Below, one piece after another: positions 52,328 to 60,305 of a DNA stretch of 64,000 bases. The stretch is taken from NCBI RefSeq assembly GCF_006716745.1, contig NZ_VFPP01000001.1, positions 8,133,386 through 8,197,385 on the forward strand. The letters are read 5' to 3'. The translations under genes and the position numbers were made by a program. This DNA is from Saccharothrix saharensis (GTDB taxonomy: Bacteria; Actinomycetota; Actinomycetes; Mycobacteriales; Pseudonocardiaceae). Positions within the stretch are counted from its first letter, which is position 1. Every line of letters starts with the position of its first letter. The notes beneath the pieces were generated by a model. It ran no database searches. It saw only the letters and a list, made by a program, of their open reading frames with translations, and was not told where the DNA came from.

Positions 52328-54022
52328 ATGCCGGTCTCATGGCGGTTCCTGGTGGTCCTCGCCGTCGGCGCGGTCACGGTGTCGAGCACGGCCGCCACGC
52401 CTGCCGAGGTCGTGACCAGTCGGTCGGGAGCCGTGCTGGAGCTGGACGGCGACTCGTTGACCTGGGCGCGGTTGGTGGAGGTGCTCGAAGCCGACCACGT
52501 GACCGTCCGGCTGGGACTGAGATCCCGGCAGCGGATGGCCGAGACCCGCCGGGGCGCGGAGGCGGCGCTGGCGGCCGGGCAGCGGGTGTACGGGTGGAAC
52601 CAGGCGTTGGGCCCGTTGAAGGACGAACCGCTGCCGGAGGTCGACCGGGTGGAGTTCCAGCGCCGGGTGCTGCGCTCGCACGCGGCCGGCGTCGGGCCCG
52701 CGCTGTCGGACCGGGTTGCCCGGTTGGCGCTGGTGTTGCGGGCCAACACGATGGCGCGTGGCGCGATGGGCGTGCGGCCGGAGTTCGTCGACCGGATCCT
52801 GGACCTGGTCAACGCGGGCGTGACGCCGCGGATGCCGGAGATCGGGTCGCTGGGCACCGGCGACCTCCAGCCGATGGCCGCGGCCGGCCTGGTGCTCACC
52901 GGCGAACCCGCGCCCGCCCGCTTCGCCGGACGGGAAGGTCCCGCGCCGGACATCCTCGCCGCGGCCGGCCTCCCGCCGTCGTTCCGGCTGGAGCAGGGCG
53001 AGGCGCTGCCGCTGATCAGCGGCAGCAGCGTGGTCACCGCCCGGTACGTCGACGCCGTCGTGCGCGCCGAACGGCTGGTCGACACCTACGAGGGCGCGTT
53101 CGCGCTGTTCCTGGAGGCGACCCGGGCCGAGCAGGGCGCGTTCGACGCCCGCACCCACGACGAGCGGCGCATCCCCGCCGAGGTCGAGGCGGCCCGCGTG
53201 ACCAGGGCGCTGGTCTGCGGCACCGGCTGGATGACCGACGAGGGCCGCGAAGCGCTGGGCGAGGAGGGACCGCGCATCCAGGACGCCGTGTCCGTCCGCG
53301 CCACCCCGCACGTCGTCGGGGCGCTGCGCCAACGCCTGGCCGACGCCCGCGGCCACGTCGAGCGCGAGGCCAACGCCTCGACCTCCAACCCGCTGGTGTT
53401 CCCGAAAGCGGGTGGCGGCCACGAGTTCGTCATGGGCGGCAACTGGGACGCCGCCCTCCTCGGGCACGAGATCGACTCGCTCACCGCGCAGGTCACCGAC
53501 CTGGGCGTGCTGTCGCAGGAGCTGTCCGCGCGGCTGCTGGCCGAGAAGTGGAGCTACGACCTGCCCGCGAACCTGGCCGGGGGAGCGGTGGGCCTGAACT
53601 CCGGCATGGTGCAGGTGCAGTCCGTCGCGGTGGCGCTGGTGCCGGAGATGCAGCAGCTCGCCACGCCCGCCGGCACGCTGTCGCGCCCGGCGAAGTTCGG
53701 GCAGGAGGACCACAACACGATGGCGATGGCGTCGGTGCGCGCCCTGCACGCCGACCTGGACCGCCTGGAGACGGTGCTGGCCGTGCACGTGCTGATGGCG
53801 GCCCAGGGCATCGACCTGATCAAGGACAGGATGGCCGCGTTCCCGCTGGGCGCGGGCACCGACCGGTTGCACCGGGTGGTGCGGCGGCACATCGAGCCCC
53901 TGGCCGACGACCGGTACCTCACCCCGGACCTGGAACGGGCGACCGACCTGGTGCGCGGCGGCGAGTTCGGCCGGGAGGTGCGCGCCGCGCTCGCCCCGGA
54001 GCACAACAGGTGCGCGGCCTGA
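52328..54022 (+). CDS. Exported HAL/PAL-fold protein lacking the MIO triad
   Basis: 564 residues of the histidine/phenylalanine ammonia-lyase fold. Conserved landmarks include RANTMARGAMGVRPEFVDRI, the YGWNQALG counterpart of YGxNTGFG, IQDAVSVRATPHVVGALR, ASTSNPLVF and FGQEDHNTM. The loop that normally reads GSxGASGDL reads GSLGTGDL (residues 173-180): it is one residue short and lacks the Ala-Ser-Gly that makes the MIO cofactor. The N-terminus (SWRFLVVLAVGAVTVSSTAA) looks like a signal peptide; GGAGGAG 6 nt before ATG 52328 supports this start. Ammonia-lyase chemistry is therefore doubtful; a binding or altered enzymatic role is possible. It converges on the TDO-like gene. Confidence 0.82.
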   Translation: MPVSWRFLVVLAVGAVTVSSTAATPAEVVTSRSGAVLELDGDSLTWARLVEVLEADHVTVRLGLRSRQRMAETRRGAEAALAAGQRVYGWNQALGPLKDEPLPEVDRVEFQRRVLRSHAAGVGPALSDRVARLALVLRANTMARGAMGVRPEFVDRILDLVNAGVTPRMPEIGSLGTGDLQPMAAAGLVLTGEPAPARFAGREGPAPDILAAAGLPPSFRLEQGEALPLISGSSVVTARYVDAVVRAERLVDTYEGAFALFLEATRAEQGAFDARTHDERRIPAEVEAARVTRALVCGTGWMTDEGREALGEEGPRIQDAVSVRATPHVVGALRQRLADARGHVEREANASTSNPLVFPKAGGGHEFVMGGNWDAALLGHEIDSLTAQVTDLGVLSQELSARLLAEKWSYDLPANLAGGAVGLNSGMVQVQSVAVALVPEMQQLATPAGTLSRPAKFGQEDHNTMAMASVRALHADLDRLETVLAVHVLMAAQGIDLIKDRMAAFPLGAGTDRLHRVVRRHIEPLADDRYLTPDLERATDLVRGGEFGREVRAALAPEHNRCAA

Positions 54023-54026
54023 CGGG

Positions 54027-54722
54027 TCAGGCCGTCGGGACGGTGTCCCCGGCCTCGCGCCGGGCGGCGTGCAGGTCGGGGAACGCCAACCGCACCCGGC
54101 TCGCCAGGTGGCGCGCACCGGCCGTGCCGCCGGTGCCCGGCTGGTCGCCCAGCATCCGCCGCACCACGGCCAGGTGCCCGGCCTGCCAGTCCCGGTACCC
54201 GCGCGCCACGGCGGACATCGCCTCGGCCACCCGGCGCAACGGTCCGCCCGACCGCCACACCTCGGGCAGCGTCACGCCCGCGGCGGCGACGGCGTCGGCC
54301 AGGGCGGTGGCCAGCGGGCCCTCGGTCGGCCCGAAGCCGAGCACCCGCTCCAGCGCGGCGAACTGGCGGGACTGCGCGCCGCTGGCCGTGCCCAGGTAGG
54401 GGCGGAACCGGGCGAAGCACGCCGGCGGCAGCCGGTCGAGCACGTCCAGCTGGGCCCGCAGCACCCCGAACAGCGCGGCCGCCCGCTCCACGTGCTCGGC
54501 CGCCGCGCCCGTCGAGCCGTGCCGCAGGGCGCTCGCGGCGACGTCCAGGTCCAGCAGCAGTTGCGCCAGCCACAGCTCGCTGGCCTGGTGCACCACGATG
54601 AACAGGTGCTCGGCCGAGCGGACCGCGTCCGACTCCCGGTCCGACACCTCGGCGGGCGCCTGCGGCCGCTGCAACGACAGCAGGGCGTCCAGGCACAGGT
54701 AACCCGAGTAGTCCAGGGTCAC
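54027..54722 (-). CDS. Tryptophan 2,3-dioxygenase-like heme enzyme
   Basis: 231 residues, helical heme protein of the TDO family. Key motifs: VVHQASELWLAQ (His45), FARFRPYLGTASGAQSRQF (Arg106 for substrate carboxylate), GHLAVVRRMLG (His183, proximal heme ligand) and GTGGTAG. It is shorter than bacterial TDO (~260-280) but complete in these sites. It should open the indole ring of tryptophan or an analogue to N-formylkynurenine; TDO-like monooxygenases exist in natural-product pathways, so the reaction is not certain. GTG 54722 follows GGGAGGAG. It is the last gene of the operon with AurF-like, PLP, SDR and formamidase-like genes. Confidence 0.85.
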   Translation of the reverse strand: MTLDYSGYLCLDALLSLQRPQAPAEVSDRESDAVRSAEHLFIVVHQASELWLAQLLLDLDVAASALRHGSTGAAAEHVERAAALFGVLRAQLDVLDRLPPACFARFRPYLGTASGAQSRQFAALERVLGFGPTEGPLATALADAVAAAGVTLPEVWRSGGPLRRVAEAMSAVARGYRDWQAGHLAVVRRMLGDQPGTGGTAGARHLASRVRLAFPDLHAARREAGDTVPTA

Positions 54723-54759
54723 GGCGGTGCTCCTCCCTTCGGTGACGGTGACCGCGGCC

Positions 54760-55692
54760 TCAGCCGTTGGCCGGCAGCAGCAGGCCGTGCGCGGCGAACT
54801 CCTCCTCGGCCCCGGGCACCTCGAACACGCCGGCGGACCGGAACACCCGCACGGTGGCCCGGCAGATGTGGGCGGCGCGGGCGTCACCGGCACCGGGGCC
54901 GTAGGAGTCGGCGACCACGGCACGGGCGGTGTCGTCGTCCAGGCCCGCCAGCCGCAGCGCGCCCCGCACCGGCTTGACGTCCCAGTTCAGGCACGCCTTG
55001 ACCAGCTCGGGCAGGGCGCGGGCGACGGGCGCGCGCAGGCCGGGGTCGAGCTGGGTCCACAGGCGGTGGAAGAAGTCGGCGAAGAACCGGTGGTGGTGGC
55101 CCTCGTCCTTGGCGTGGTCGCGGGTCAGGTCGCGCACCACGGTCAGCACGGTGGGGTCGTTCGGGATCTCGTTGAGCACCGCCGTGATCATCGTTTCGAA
55201 GACCACGACCTGGAGCAGCGGCACCACGGCGGGCGTGTCGGGCAGCAGCCGCGCGCCCGCGTCCTCCAGTGCGTCCACGAAACCGCCGTAGTCCCACGGC
55301 GGCAGCGGCACCCCGGTCTCGCGGGCGATCTGGTCGGCCAGGTCGAGGCTGTAGAGGGAGTGGTAACCCTCGTCGCAGTAGACCTTGAACGCGTCCATCC
55401 TGGCCTGCACCGGCAGGTCCACCCCCGACCGGTTGTTCGCGATCAGCTCGGCGGCCCGGTTGACGATCCTGGTCTCCAGGTGCGCCGTGGACAGCAGGAA
55501 CTGGTACAGGTGGCGGATGGAGAGGTCTCGGCGGGCCCGGTCGGGCAGCGCGGCCACCGCCTCGTGCGCCAGGTGCGGGATGTGCTGGGCCGGGTAGAAC
55601 ACCTTGCCCTGGTCGGTCTCGTCGTGGAAGAGCCGGCGCGCGCCGCCGCGCACGCCGGCGGTCTCGTACCAGGACGCGAACGGACTGCTCAT
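54760..55692 (-). CDS. AurF-type di-iron N-oxygenase
   Basis: 310 residues. All seven di-iron ligands of Streptomyces AurF have counterparts: Glu73, Glu108, His111, Glu166, His193, Glu197 and His200, with the AurF spacings kept (offset 28, then 30). They lie in HLETRIVN, YCDEGYHSLY, VVFETMIT and DHAKDEGHHHRFF. AurF oxidises an aryl amine to a nitro group; here the substrate might be an anthranilate- or kynurenine-type amine made by the neighbouring enzymes, or another amine. The ATG overlaps the stop of the PLP gene by four bases (ATGA), with GAGGAG 6 nt upstream. Confidence 0.9.
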   Translation of the reverse strand: MSSPFASWYETAGVRGGARRLFHDETDQGKVFYPAQHIPHLAHEAVAALPDRARRDLSIRHLYQFLLSTAHLETRIVNRAAELIANNRSGVDLPVQARMDAFKVYCDEGYHSLYSLDLADQIARETGVPLPPWDYGGFVDALEDAGARLLPDTPAVVPLLQVVVFETMITAVLNEIPNDPTVLTVVRDLTRDHAKDEGHHHRFFADFFHRLWTQLDPGLRAPVARALPELVKACLNWDVKPVRGALRLAGLDDDTARAVVADSYGPGAGDARAAHICRATVRVFRSAGVFEVPGAEEEFAAHGLLLPANG

Positions 55693-56921
55693 GGGGTGCT
55701 CCTCGACGGTGCGGTGGCCGTGGCCAGGCGGTCGATGCCGGTGGTGACCAGGTCGGCGGGCACGGCGTGGCACAGCCGGAACCAGCCGGGTCCGGGCGCG
55801 CCGAACGCGGACCCGGGCAGGACGTTGACCCGCGCCGCCCTGGTCCGTCGCCACAGCCGGTCCTCGGCGGCGAACGTCGGTTCGTCGAGCCGGTCGCGCA
55901 GGTCGAGCCAGATGCTCAGCCCCGCGCTCGCGGGCACGTGCCGGATGCCGTGTGCCGTCAGCAGGGCCGAGGCGTGCGCGTGGGACCCGCCCAGCCGGCG
56001 GCCGTTCTCGGCGAGCAGCGCGGAGACCCGTTCCCCGTCGGACAGCAGGTCGCACAGCAGGGCCTGGGTGTCGGTGGAGACGGTGGCGAAGTAGGCCAGC
56101 GCGCGGGCCGCGTCCCGGGTCGGCCGGGCGGGGCGCAGCACGCCGACCTTGAGCCCGGACAGGCCGAAGTCCTTGGCGAACCCCCAGATCACGTGCACCC
56201 GGTCGGCGTGGGGGCCCAGCACGGCGGGGTCCAGCACGCTGACGAACGGCTCGGGACCGAACGCGCAGTGCGCGTGGATCTCGTCGCTGATCACGTCCAG
56301 GTCGTGCTCGGCGGCCACGCGCAGCAGGTCGCGCAGCACCGGGGCGGGGTACACCGCGCCGTGCGGGTTGGCGGGCGAGCTGAGCGCCACCGCGCGCACG
56401 GTCTCGCCTTGGCGGCGGAGCTCGCGCACGGTCCGGTCGATGACGTCGACGTCGAGCGCGAAACCGGTGTCCGGGCTCATCGGCGCCGGCGCGAGCCGGG
56501 CCCCGGAGCGGTCGGTCAGGTCACCGGCGAACGCGGAGTAGTAGGGAGCGGGCACCACGATCACGTCACCCGGGTCGCACGTGACCGTGGCCGCGATGTC
56601 CAGCGCCGCCGTGGCACCCGCCGTGATGACCAGGTCGTCCGGGTCGACCGGGGCGTGCCACGTCCCGCCGAGCAGCCGGGCGACGGCGGCGCGCAGCGGC
56701 GCGGTCCCGTGCGGCAGGCCGTAACGCGTGTCGACCGGAGTCCGCCGGGCGGTGAGGAGCGGCTGGAGCACGTCCTCCAGCAGCCGGTTCTCGGCGGTGC
56801 CGAGGTTCACGTGCCCGGACGGGTTGTCGACCGGGTGGAACGGGTCGGCCTCGGCCTCGAAGTGGGCGGTGGCGATGACGGGCGCGCCCGCGGCGAGCCG
56901 GGCGGCGGCGCGGGAGGTCAT
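55689..56921 (-). CDS. PLP-dependent aminotransferase/ACC-synthase-like enzyme
   Basis: 410 residues, fold-type I PLP enzyme. The N-terminal HVNLGTAENRLLEDVLQPLL and the lysine loop WGFAKDFGLSGLKVG (Lys250) are typical of the ACC-synthase/aminotransferase group. SSPANPHG provides the NPxG segment and SDEIHAHCAF the cofactor Asp. It may transaminate a kynurenine-type amino acid or perform a beta/gamma elimination-type reaction on an S-adenosylmethionine-derived unit; sequence cannot decide. Both ends overlap neighbours by four bases, so five genes from 58650 to 54027 look like one transcript. Confidence 0.87.
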   Translation of the reverse strand: MTSRAAARLAAGAPVIATAHFEAEADPFHPVDNPSGHVNLGTAENRLLEDVLQPLLTARRTPVDTRYGLPHGTAPLRAAVARLLGGTWHAPVDPDDLVITAGATAALDIAATVTCDPGDVIVVPAPYYSAFAGDLTDRSGARLAPAPMSPDTGFALDVDVIDRTVRELRRQGETVRAVALSSPANPHGAVYPAPVLRDLLRVAAEHDLDVISDEIHAHCAFGPEPFVSVLDPAVLGPHADRVHVIWGFAKDFGLSGLKVGVLRPARPTRDAARALAYFATVSTDTQALLCDLLSDGERVSALLAENGRRLGGSHAHASALLTAHGIRHVPASAGLSIWLDLRDRLDEPTFAAEDRLWRRTRAARVNVLPGSAFGAPGPGWFRLCHAVPADLVTTGIDRLATATAPSRSTP

Positions 56922-57715
56922 CGGACCGCGCTCCGCTCGGCCGCGGGACCGGTGAGCAGGCCGGGGTGCGCGCCCAGGCCCATCGACGCGTCGATCACCG
57001 CGCCGTGCAGCAGCGCCGCCGCGGGCTGCGCCAGCCAGTGGATCAGCTCGGCCACCTCGTCGGGCCGGATCAGCCGGCCGCCGGGCAACCGGGCCAGCAG
57101 GGCGTCACGGGCCTCGGGGGAGAGCCCGTCGAACGTGCTGGCGCGCAGCATCTCGGTGTCCACCGCGCCGGGGCACACCGCGAAGACGCGCACCGGCTCG
57201 TGCGCCAGCTCGGCGGCCAGGTGGCGGGTCAGGTAGGTCAGCGCCGCCTTGCTCATGCCGTCGGCGACGTGGAAGCCGGGGAACGTGGCGATGCCGCCGC
57301 CCACGCTGGCGACGTTGACCACCACGCCGCCGCCCCGGTGCAGCATGTCCGGCAGCACCTGCTGCGCCAGCCACAGCGGGCCGAGGCTGTTGACCCGGAA
57401 GAACGCGGCCGCCTGCTCGGCCTCGCCGTCGACCTGCGACTCCACCGTCTTCGAGCCGACGGCGGCGTTGTTGACCAGCACGTCGACCGGACCGGGCAGC
57501 TCGGCCGCCAGCCGCTGGTGCGACACCCAGTCGCCCTGCTCGAACGGGAACGCCACGACCTCGGCGCCCGCCGCGGCGTGCTCGGCGACGATCCGCTCGG
57601 CCCGGTCGCGTCCGCTGCGGTAGGTGAACCACACGCGGTCGCCCGCGGTGGCGAACCGCGCGACGGCGGCCCGGCCGATCCCGCTGGAGCCGCCGGTCAC
57701 CAGGACGGTCCGCAT
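56918..57715 (-). CDS. SDR-fold protein lacking the catalytic tyrosine
   Basis: 265 residues with a normal NAD(P)-binding half (TGGSSGIGRAA; VNNAAVGS; VNVASVGG). The usual YxxxK reads DGMSK: Asp152 stands where Tyr is expected, with Lys156 kept. The flanking sequence fits the family (FHVADGMSKAALTYLTRH), and the codon is GAC with no sign of local frame problems. It may use other acid/base residues, act as a non-reductive enzyme, or be inactive. ATG 57715 follows AGGAG by 6 nt. It is coupled to the PLP gene by a 4-nt overlap. Confidence 0.85.
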   Translation of the reverse strand: MRTVLVTGGSSGIGRAAVARFATAGDRVWFTYRSGRDRAERIVAEHAAAGAEVVAFPFEQGDWVSHQRLAAELPGPVDVLVNNAAVGSKTVESQVDGEAEQAAAFFRVNSLGPLWLAQQVLPDMLHRGGGVVVNVASVGGGIATFPGFHVADGMSKAALTYLTRHLAAELAHEPVRVFAVCPGAVDTEMLRASTFDGLSPEARDALLARLPGGRLIRPDEVAELIHWLAQPAAALLHGAVIDASMGLGAHPGLLTGPAAERSAVR

Positions 57716-57804
57716 CACTGTCTCCTGTCGGTGGTCGGCTCGTTCGCCGTGCGTGGTTCGAGGTGTGCCGGGTCCGGGGTGTGCCGGATCGGGGACGTGC
57801 CGGT

Positions 57805-58650
57805 TCAGGGTGTGGCGAAGGCCAGCGCGTGCACCGCACCGCCGACCGGGTCGTCCGGGTCGCCGAGGCCGAGCGGCAGGTCGAAGTGGTTGCGGTCGGG
57901 CACCACCAGCTCGGTCACCGGAACCCCCAGCGCGGCGGCCCGTCCGGCGGCCAGCCGCTGCTGCGCGTCGAAGCCCGCCGGCTCGTGGACACCCCTGGCC
58001 AGCACCAGGGGCGGGAGCCCGGCGTGCAGGTGCCGGGCCGGCCCGCACTCGGCGACCTCGTCGGCCGACAGCCGGACCTCGTCGCCGACGCTGGTGTGCC
58101 GCAACGGTTCCAGCTCGTAGAGACCGCTGAGCAGCACCGCGCCGGCCGCCGGCACCGGGTCCGGCCCGACCAGGCACATGCCGGCCAACTGCGCGCCGAC
58201 GGAGTGGCCGACCAGCACCACCCGCCGGGGATCGACACCGAGGCCCTCGGCGTCGTCGACCAGCGCCCGCACCGCTTCCCGCACCGACTCGGTGATCCCG
58301 CGCACGCGCGCCCGAGGGGCGAGCGGGTACCCGACGGCCGCGAAGGCCGCCCCGGAAGCCACCAACCCCGGTGCGCCGTAGGCGGACGACCACTCGTCCA
58401 GCAGCTGCCAGTAACCGCCGTGCACGAACACGACCAACGGCGCGTTCGGCCGGGGCGCGGGGAAGAAGTGCACCCGCTCGGCGGGATCGGCGCCGTACGG
58501 CACCGTCCGCCAGGCCAGCTCCGCCCGTGCCGCCGCGGACCGGTCCGCGTACCGGTCGAGGTACGGCTGGACCGAGGGGACGCCCAAGCCGGGCAGGTAA
58601 TCGCGGTCGAGCCGGCCCGCACGGGCCGCGGCTAACCCGCCCTCGCTCAC
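57805..58650 (-). CDS. Kynurenine-formamidase-like alpha/beta hydrolase
   Basis: 281 residues. The oxyanion motif HGGYW (77-81), the nucleophile Ser150 in GHSVGAQ, and the late His in DRNHFDLP form the hydrolase machinery typical of arylformamidases. With the TDO-like gene four positions on, hydrolysis of N-formylkynurenine to kynurenine is the natural proposal, but HGGxW hydrolases also act on other esters and amides. GTG 58650 starts the operon; 89 nt with short direct repeats of GTGCCGG separate it from the SDR gene. Confidence 0.8.
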   Translation of the reverse strand: MSEGGLAAARAGRLDRDYLPGLGVPSVQPYLDRYADRSAAARAELAWRTVPYGADPAERVHFFPAPRPNAPLVVFVHGGYWQLLDEWSSAYGAPGLVASGAAFAAVGYPLAPRARVRGITESVREAVRALVDDAEGLGVDPRRVVLVGHSVGAQLAGMCLVGPDPVPAAGAVLLSGLYELEPLRHTSVGDEVRLSADEVAECGPARHLHAGLPPLVLARGVHEPAGFDAQQRLAAGRAAALGVPVTELVVPDRNHFDLPLGLGDPDDPVGGAVHALAFATP

Positions 58651-58896
58651 CGGCCCTGCCCGCCGACCGCGCCCCGGGTGAAGGTGTTGATCACGGCGGC
58701 GATCCTAACCGGACACACAGCCGGTGCTCGGCCGGACGACGGCCCCGCACCGCGGGCCGCCCGTCGCCGTGCGCGGCCCGTCGGCCCGACTCGGACTTGC
58801 GGGACGACCAGGGCAAACAGGGCCGTCCCGCTACGACGGCCACCCACCGGACGCCCGGTGCGCCGGACCCGTGCGGAAGCTGCGGGGTGCCGAATC

Positions 58897-58929
58897 CCGA
58901 CCCCCTGCCCCGACCCCCTGCCCCGACCG
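58897..58929. repeat. 13-bp tandem repeat
   Basis: CCGACCCCCTGCC is repeated twice exactly (58897-58909, 58910-58922) with a partial third copy, in the 319-bp gap between the divergent hydrolase and exporter genes. It lies just upstream of the exporter leader promoter. No function is known. Confidence 0.7.
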
Positions 58930-58969
58930 CCCGCTCACGACCCGACTGCCGGCGGCTAGAGTGGGGTCC

Positions 58970-59035
58970 ATGTCGAGTCCCGAGGCGGACACGGTGGGGG
59001 CTTTCGGTCACGCCGTCAGCCCCCTGCACCACTGA
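58970..59035 (+). CDS. Leader peptide of the drug exporter
   Basis: A 21-codon gene, MSSPEADTVGAFGHAVSPLHH, starts at ATG 58970 only 8 nt after a TAGAGT -10 box (58957-58962), so its mRNA leader is very short. Its stop is the first part of a large hairpin upstream of the chloramphenicol-type exporter. Leader peptides of this kind allow ribosome stalling by an antibiotic to switch on the gene. Its third positions and motif style suggest real coding, but I cannot confirm conservation. Confidence 0.65.
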   Translation: MSSPEADTVGAFGHAVSPLHH

Positions 59036-59083
59036 GGACACCGGTTCCGTCGCACCGCGACGGCCGGACGGGTGTGCGCTCAG
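58996..59083 (+). promoter_or_regulatory. Attenuator-type hairpins before the exporter
   Basis: Inside the leader gene GGGGGCT (58996-59002) pairs with AGCCCCC (59018-59024). From the leader stop on, CTGAG, ACACC and CCGTCGC (59032-59053) pair with GCGACGG, GGTGT and CTCAG (59057-59083), forming a long interrupted stem. A ribosome paused in the leader would block the first stem and could change folding of the second. This suggests ribosome-mediated attenuation of the exporter. Confidence 0.6.
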
Positions 59084-59144
59084 GGAGCCGACCGCGGTGC
59101 CGAGAAGGCCCTTGCCGTGCTTCTCCCACCTCGGAGCCCACTCG

Positions 59145-60305
59145 ATGCCTCTTCCGCTGTACCTGCTCGCCCTGGCCGTGTTCGCCATGGGCACCTCGGA
59201 GTTCATGCTCGCCGGCCTCCTGCCGGACCTCGCCGCCGACCTCGACGTGACCGTCGGGACGGCGGGCACGCTCACCTCGGCCTTCGCGGTCGGCATGGTG
59301 GTCGGCGCGCCGCTCATGGCGGCGCTCGCCCGCGACCGGCCCGGGCGGCTCGGCCTGCTCGGGTTCGTGCTCGCGTTCCTGGCCGCCCACGTCGTGGGCG
59401 CGACGACGTCGAGCTTCCCCGTCCTGGTGGTGACCAGAATGGTGGCGGCGCTCGCGAACGCGGGGTTCCTCGCCGTGGCGCTGACGACCGCCACCGCGCT
59501 GGTCCCACCCGACCGGAAGGGGCGGGCGCTCGCCGTGCTGCTGTCCGGGACGACGGTGGCCACGATCGCCGGGGTGCCCGGCGGCGCGGTGCTGGGCGCG
59601 CTGCTCGGGTGGCGTGCCACGTTCTGGGCCGTCGCCGCCCTCTGCCTGCCCGCCGCCCTCGGCATCCTGCGGACCGTCCCGCCGCGCACCGGGGAGCGGA
59701 CCGCGGGCCCGCCCCTGCGGCAGGAGGTGGCGCAGCTCCGGCGGCCCCGGCTGGTCCGGGTCATGGTGCTCGGGGCGCTGGTGAACGCGGCCACCTTCGC
59801 CGCGTTCACCTTCCTCGCCCCCGTCGTGACCGGCACCGCCGGGCTGGGGGAGCTGTGGATACCCGTCGTGCTGGTGCTGTTCGGCGTCGGTTCGTTCCTC
59901 GGCGTCACGATCGCCGGCCGCGCGGCCGACCGGCGTCCCGGCCCGGTGGTCGCGGTCGGTGGTCCGCTGCTGGCCGTCGGCTGGGTCGCCCTGGCCACCG
60001 CGGCGGAGCAACCGGCCGCCCTGCTGGTGCTCGTGCTCGCGCAGGGCACGCTGTCGTTCGCGCTGGGCGGCACGCTGATCGCCCGCGTCCTGTACGAGGG
60101 TGCCGGCGCGCCGACCATGGCCGGCTCCTACGCCACCGCCGCGCTCAACGTCGGCGCGACCGCCGGACCGCTCCTCGCCGCGACCACCCTCGGCGCCGGG
60201 CCCACCGGTCCACTGTGGACGAGCGCGGCACTGGTCGCGCTCGCCCTCGTCGTGTCGGTCATCCCCGTCCGGAGCGCTCCAGGGCGAGTGCCGCCTGCCG
60301 GATGA
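59145..60305 (+). CDS. DHA1-type drug exporter (chloramphenicol-resistance-like MFS)
   Basis: 386 residues with 12 membrane helices. The N-terminus (PLPLYLLALAVFAMGTSEFML) and following GLLPDLAADLDV segment are characteristic of the Cml/Cmx/AraJ drug:H+ antiporters. ATG 59145 is preceded by GGAG at 8 nt. Its expression is probably controlled by the leader peptide and hairpins upstream. It likely exports chloramphenicol-type drugs or the product of the adjoining cluster. Its last 47 nt overlap the convergent LLM gene. Confidence 0.87.
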   Translation: MPLPLYLLALAVFAMGTSEFMLAGLLPDLAADLDVTVGTAGTLTSAFAVGMVVGAPLMAALARDRPGRLGLLGFVLAFLAAHVVGATTSSFPVLVVTRMVAALANAGFLAVALTTATALVPPDRKGRALAVLLSGTTVATIAGVPGGAVLGALLGWRATFWAVAALCLPAALGILRTVPPRTGERTAGPPLRQEVAQLRRPRLVRVMVLGALVNAATFAAFTFLAPVVTGTAGLGELWIPVVLVLFGVGSFLGVTIAGRAADRRPGPVVAVGGPLLAVGWVALATAAEQPAALLVLVLAQGTLSFALGGTLIARVLYEGAGAPTMAGSYATAALNVGATAGPLLAATTLGAGPTGPLWTSAALVALALVVSVIPVRSAPGRVPPAG

